Part shown: positions 5,049 through 5,070 of the stretch, piece after piece | Layout: every line of letters starts with the position of its first letter | Numbering within the stretch: position 1 is the first letter of the stretch | Origin: Clostridiales bacterium | GTDB taxonomy: Bacteria; Bacillota; Clostridia; WRLR01 | Reading direction: 5' to 3' | Assembly: GCA_031263625.1 (NCBI GenBank) | Contig: JAISFK010000423.1 | Location: 1 to 5,070, forward strand | DNA length: 5,070 nt | Position numbers and translations under genes: made by a program | The notes under the pieces: generated by a model | What the model was told of the DNA's origin: nothing | What the model saw: the letters and a program-made list of their open reading frames with translations, nothing else | Databases searched by the model: none

Positions 5049-5070
5049 GTCATCACCGCCGCGGTCAATG

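Overview
The window is dominated by one large, G+C-rich gene on the + strand (431-4618, 1395 aa). It encodes an exported surface protein with a signal peptide, three SLH modules, a low-complexity predicted beta-helix, a Gly/Ser linker, five tandem InlB-type B-repeats and an unrecognised C-terminal region of about 520 residues. SLH anchoring, InlB/Listeria-Bacteroides repeats and a strong AAGGAG ribosome-binding site suggest a high-G+C relative of the Bacillota (Clostridia or Negativicutes-like), probably gut or environmental. This is inference: no rRNA or other marker gene is present, and SLH proteins also occur in other phyla.

Layout. Positions 1-430 are a long, visibly A+T-richer intergenic stretch. 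Its left end carries a good sigma-A-type promoter on the minus strand (TTGACA, 17 bp spacer, TATCAT) reading out of the window, an 8-bp-arm dyad at the expected transcription start, and a GGGGAG Shine-Dalgarno-like sequence at the very edge. A divergent gene therefore most likely starts just left of position 1. Between this promoter and the surface-protein gene lies a run of nested or competing inverted repeats (67-120, 138-178, 169-185, 179-239, 253-277, 357-380) with no convincing ORF. The surface-protein gene follows.

Downstream, 4619-4817 is a repeat-rich intergenic segment with a 20-bp-arm hairpin. That hairpin is followed by a T-run only when read on the minus strand. It lies beyond the broken end of a minus-strand serine-recombinase remnant (4818-5048), which keeps only the first half of the catalytic domain. 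The recombinase remnant and the surface-protein gene converge.

Working picture. The surface protein is probably held on pyruvylated cell-wall polymer through its SLH modules and projects the B-repeats and C-terminal region outward, perhaps as an adhesin. The flanking dyads, the broken recombinase and the short repeats suggest the locus borders a mobile or rearranged accessory region. I see no complete defence, biosynthetic or catalytic system here. The parts most worth following up are the uncharacterised C-terminal domain, the structured upstream region and the recombinase breakpoint.
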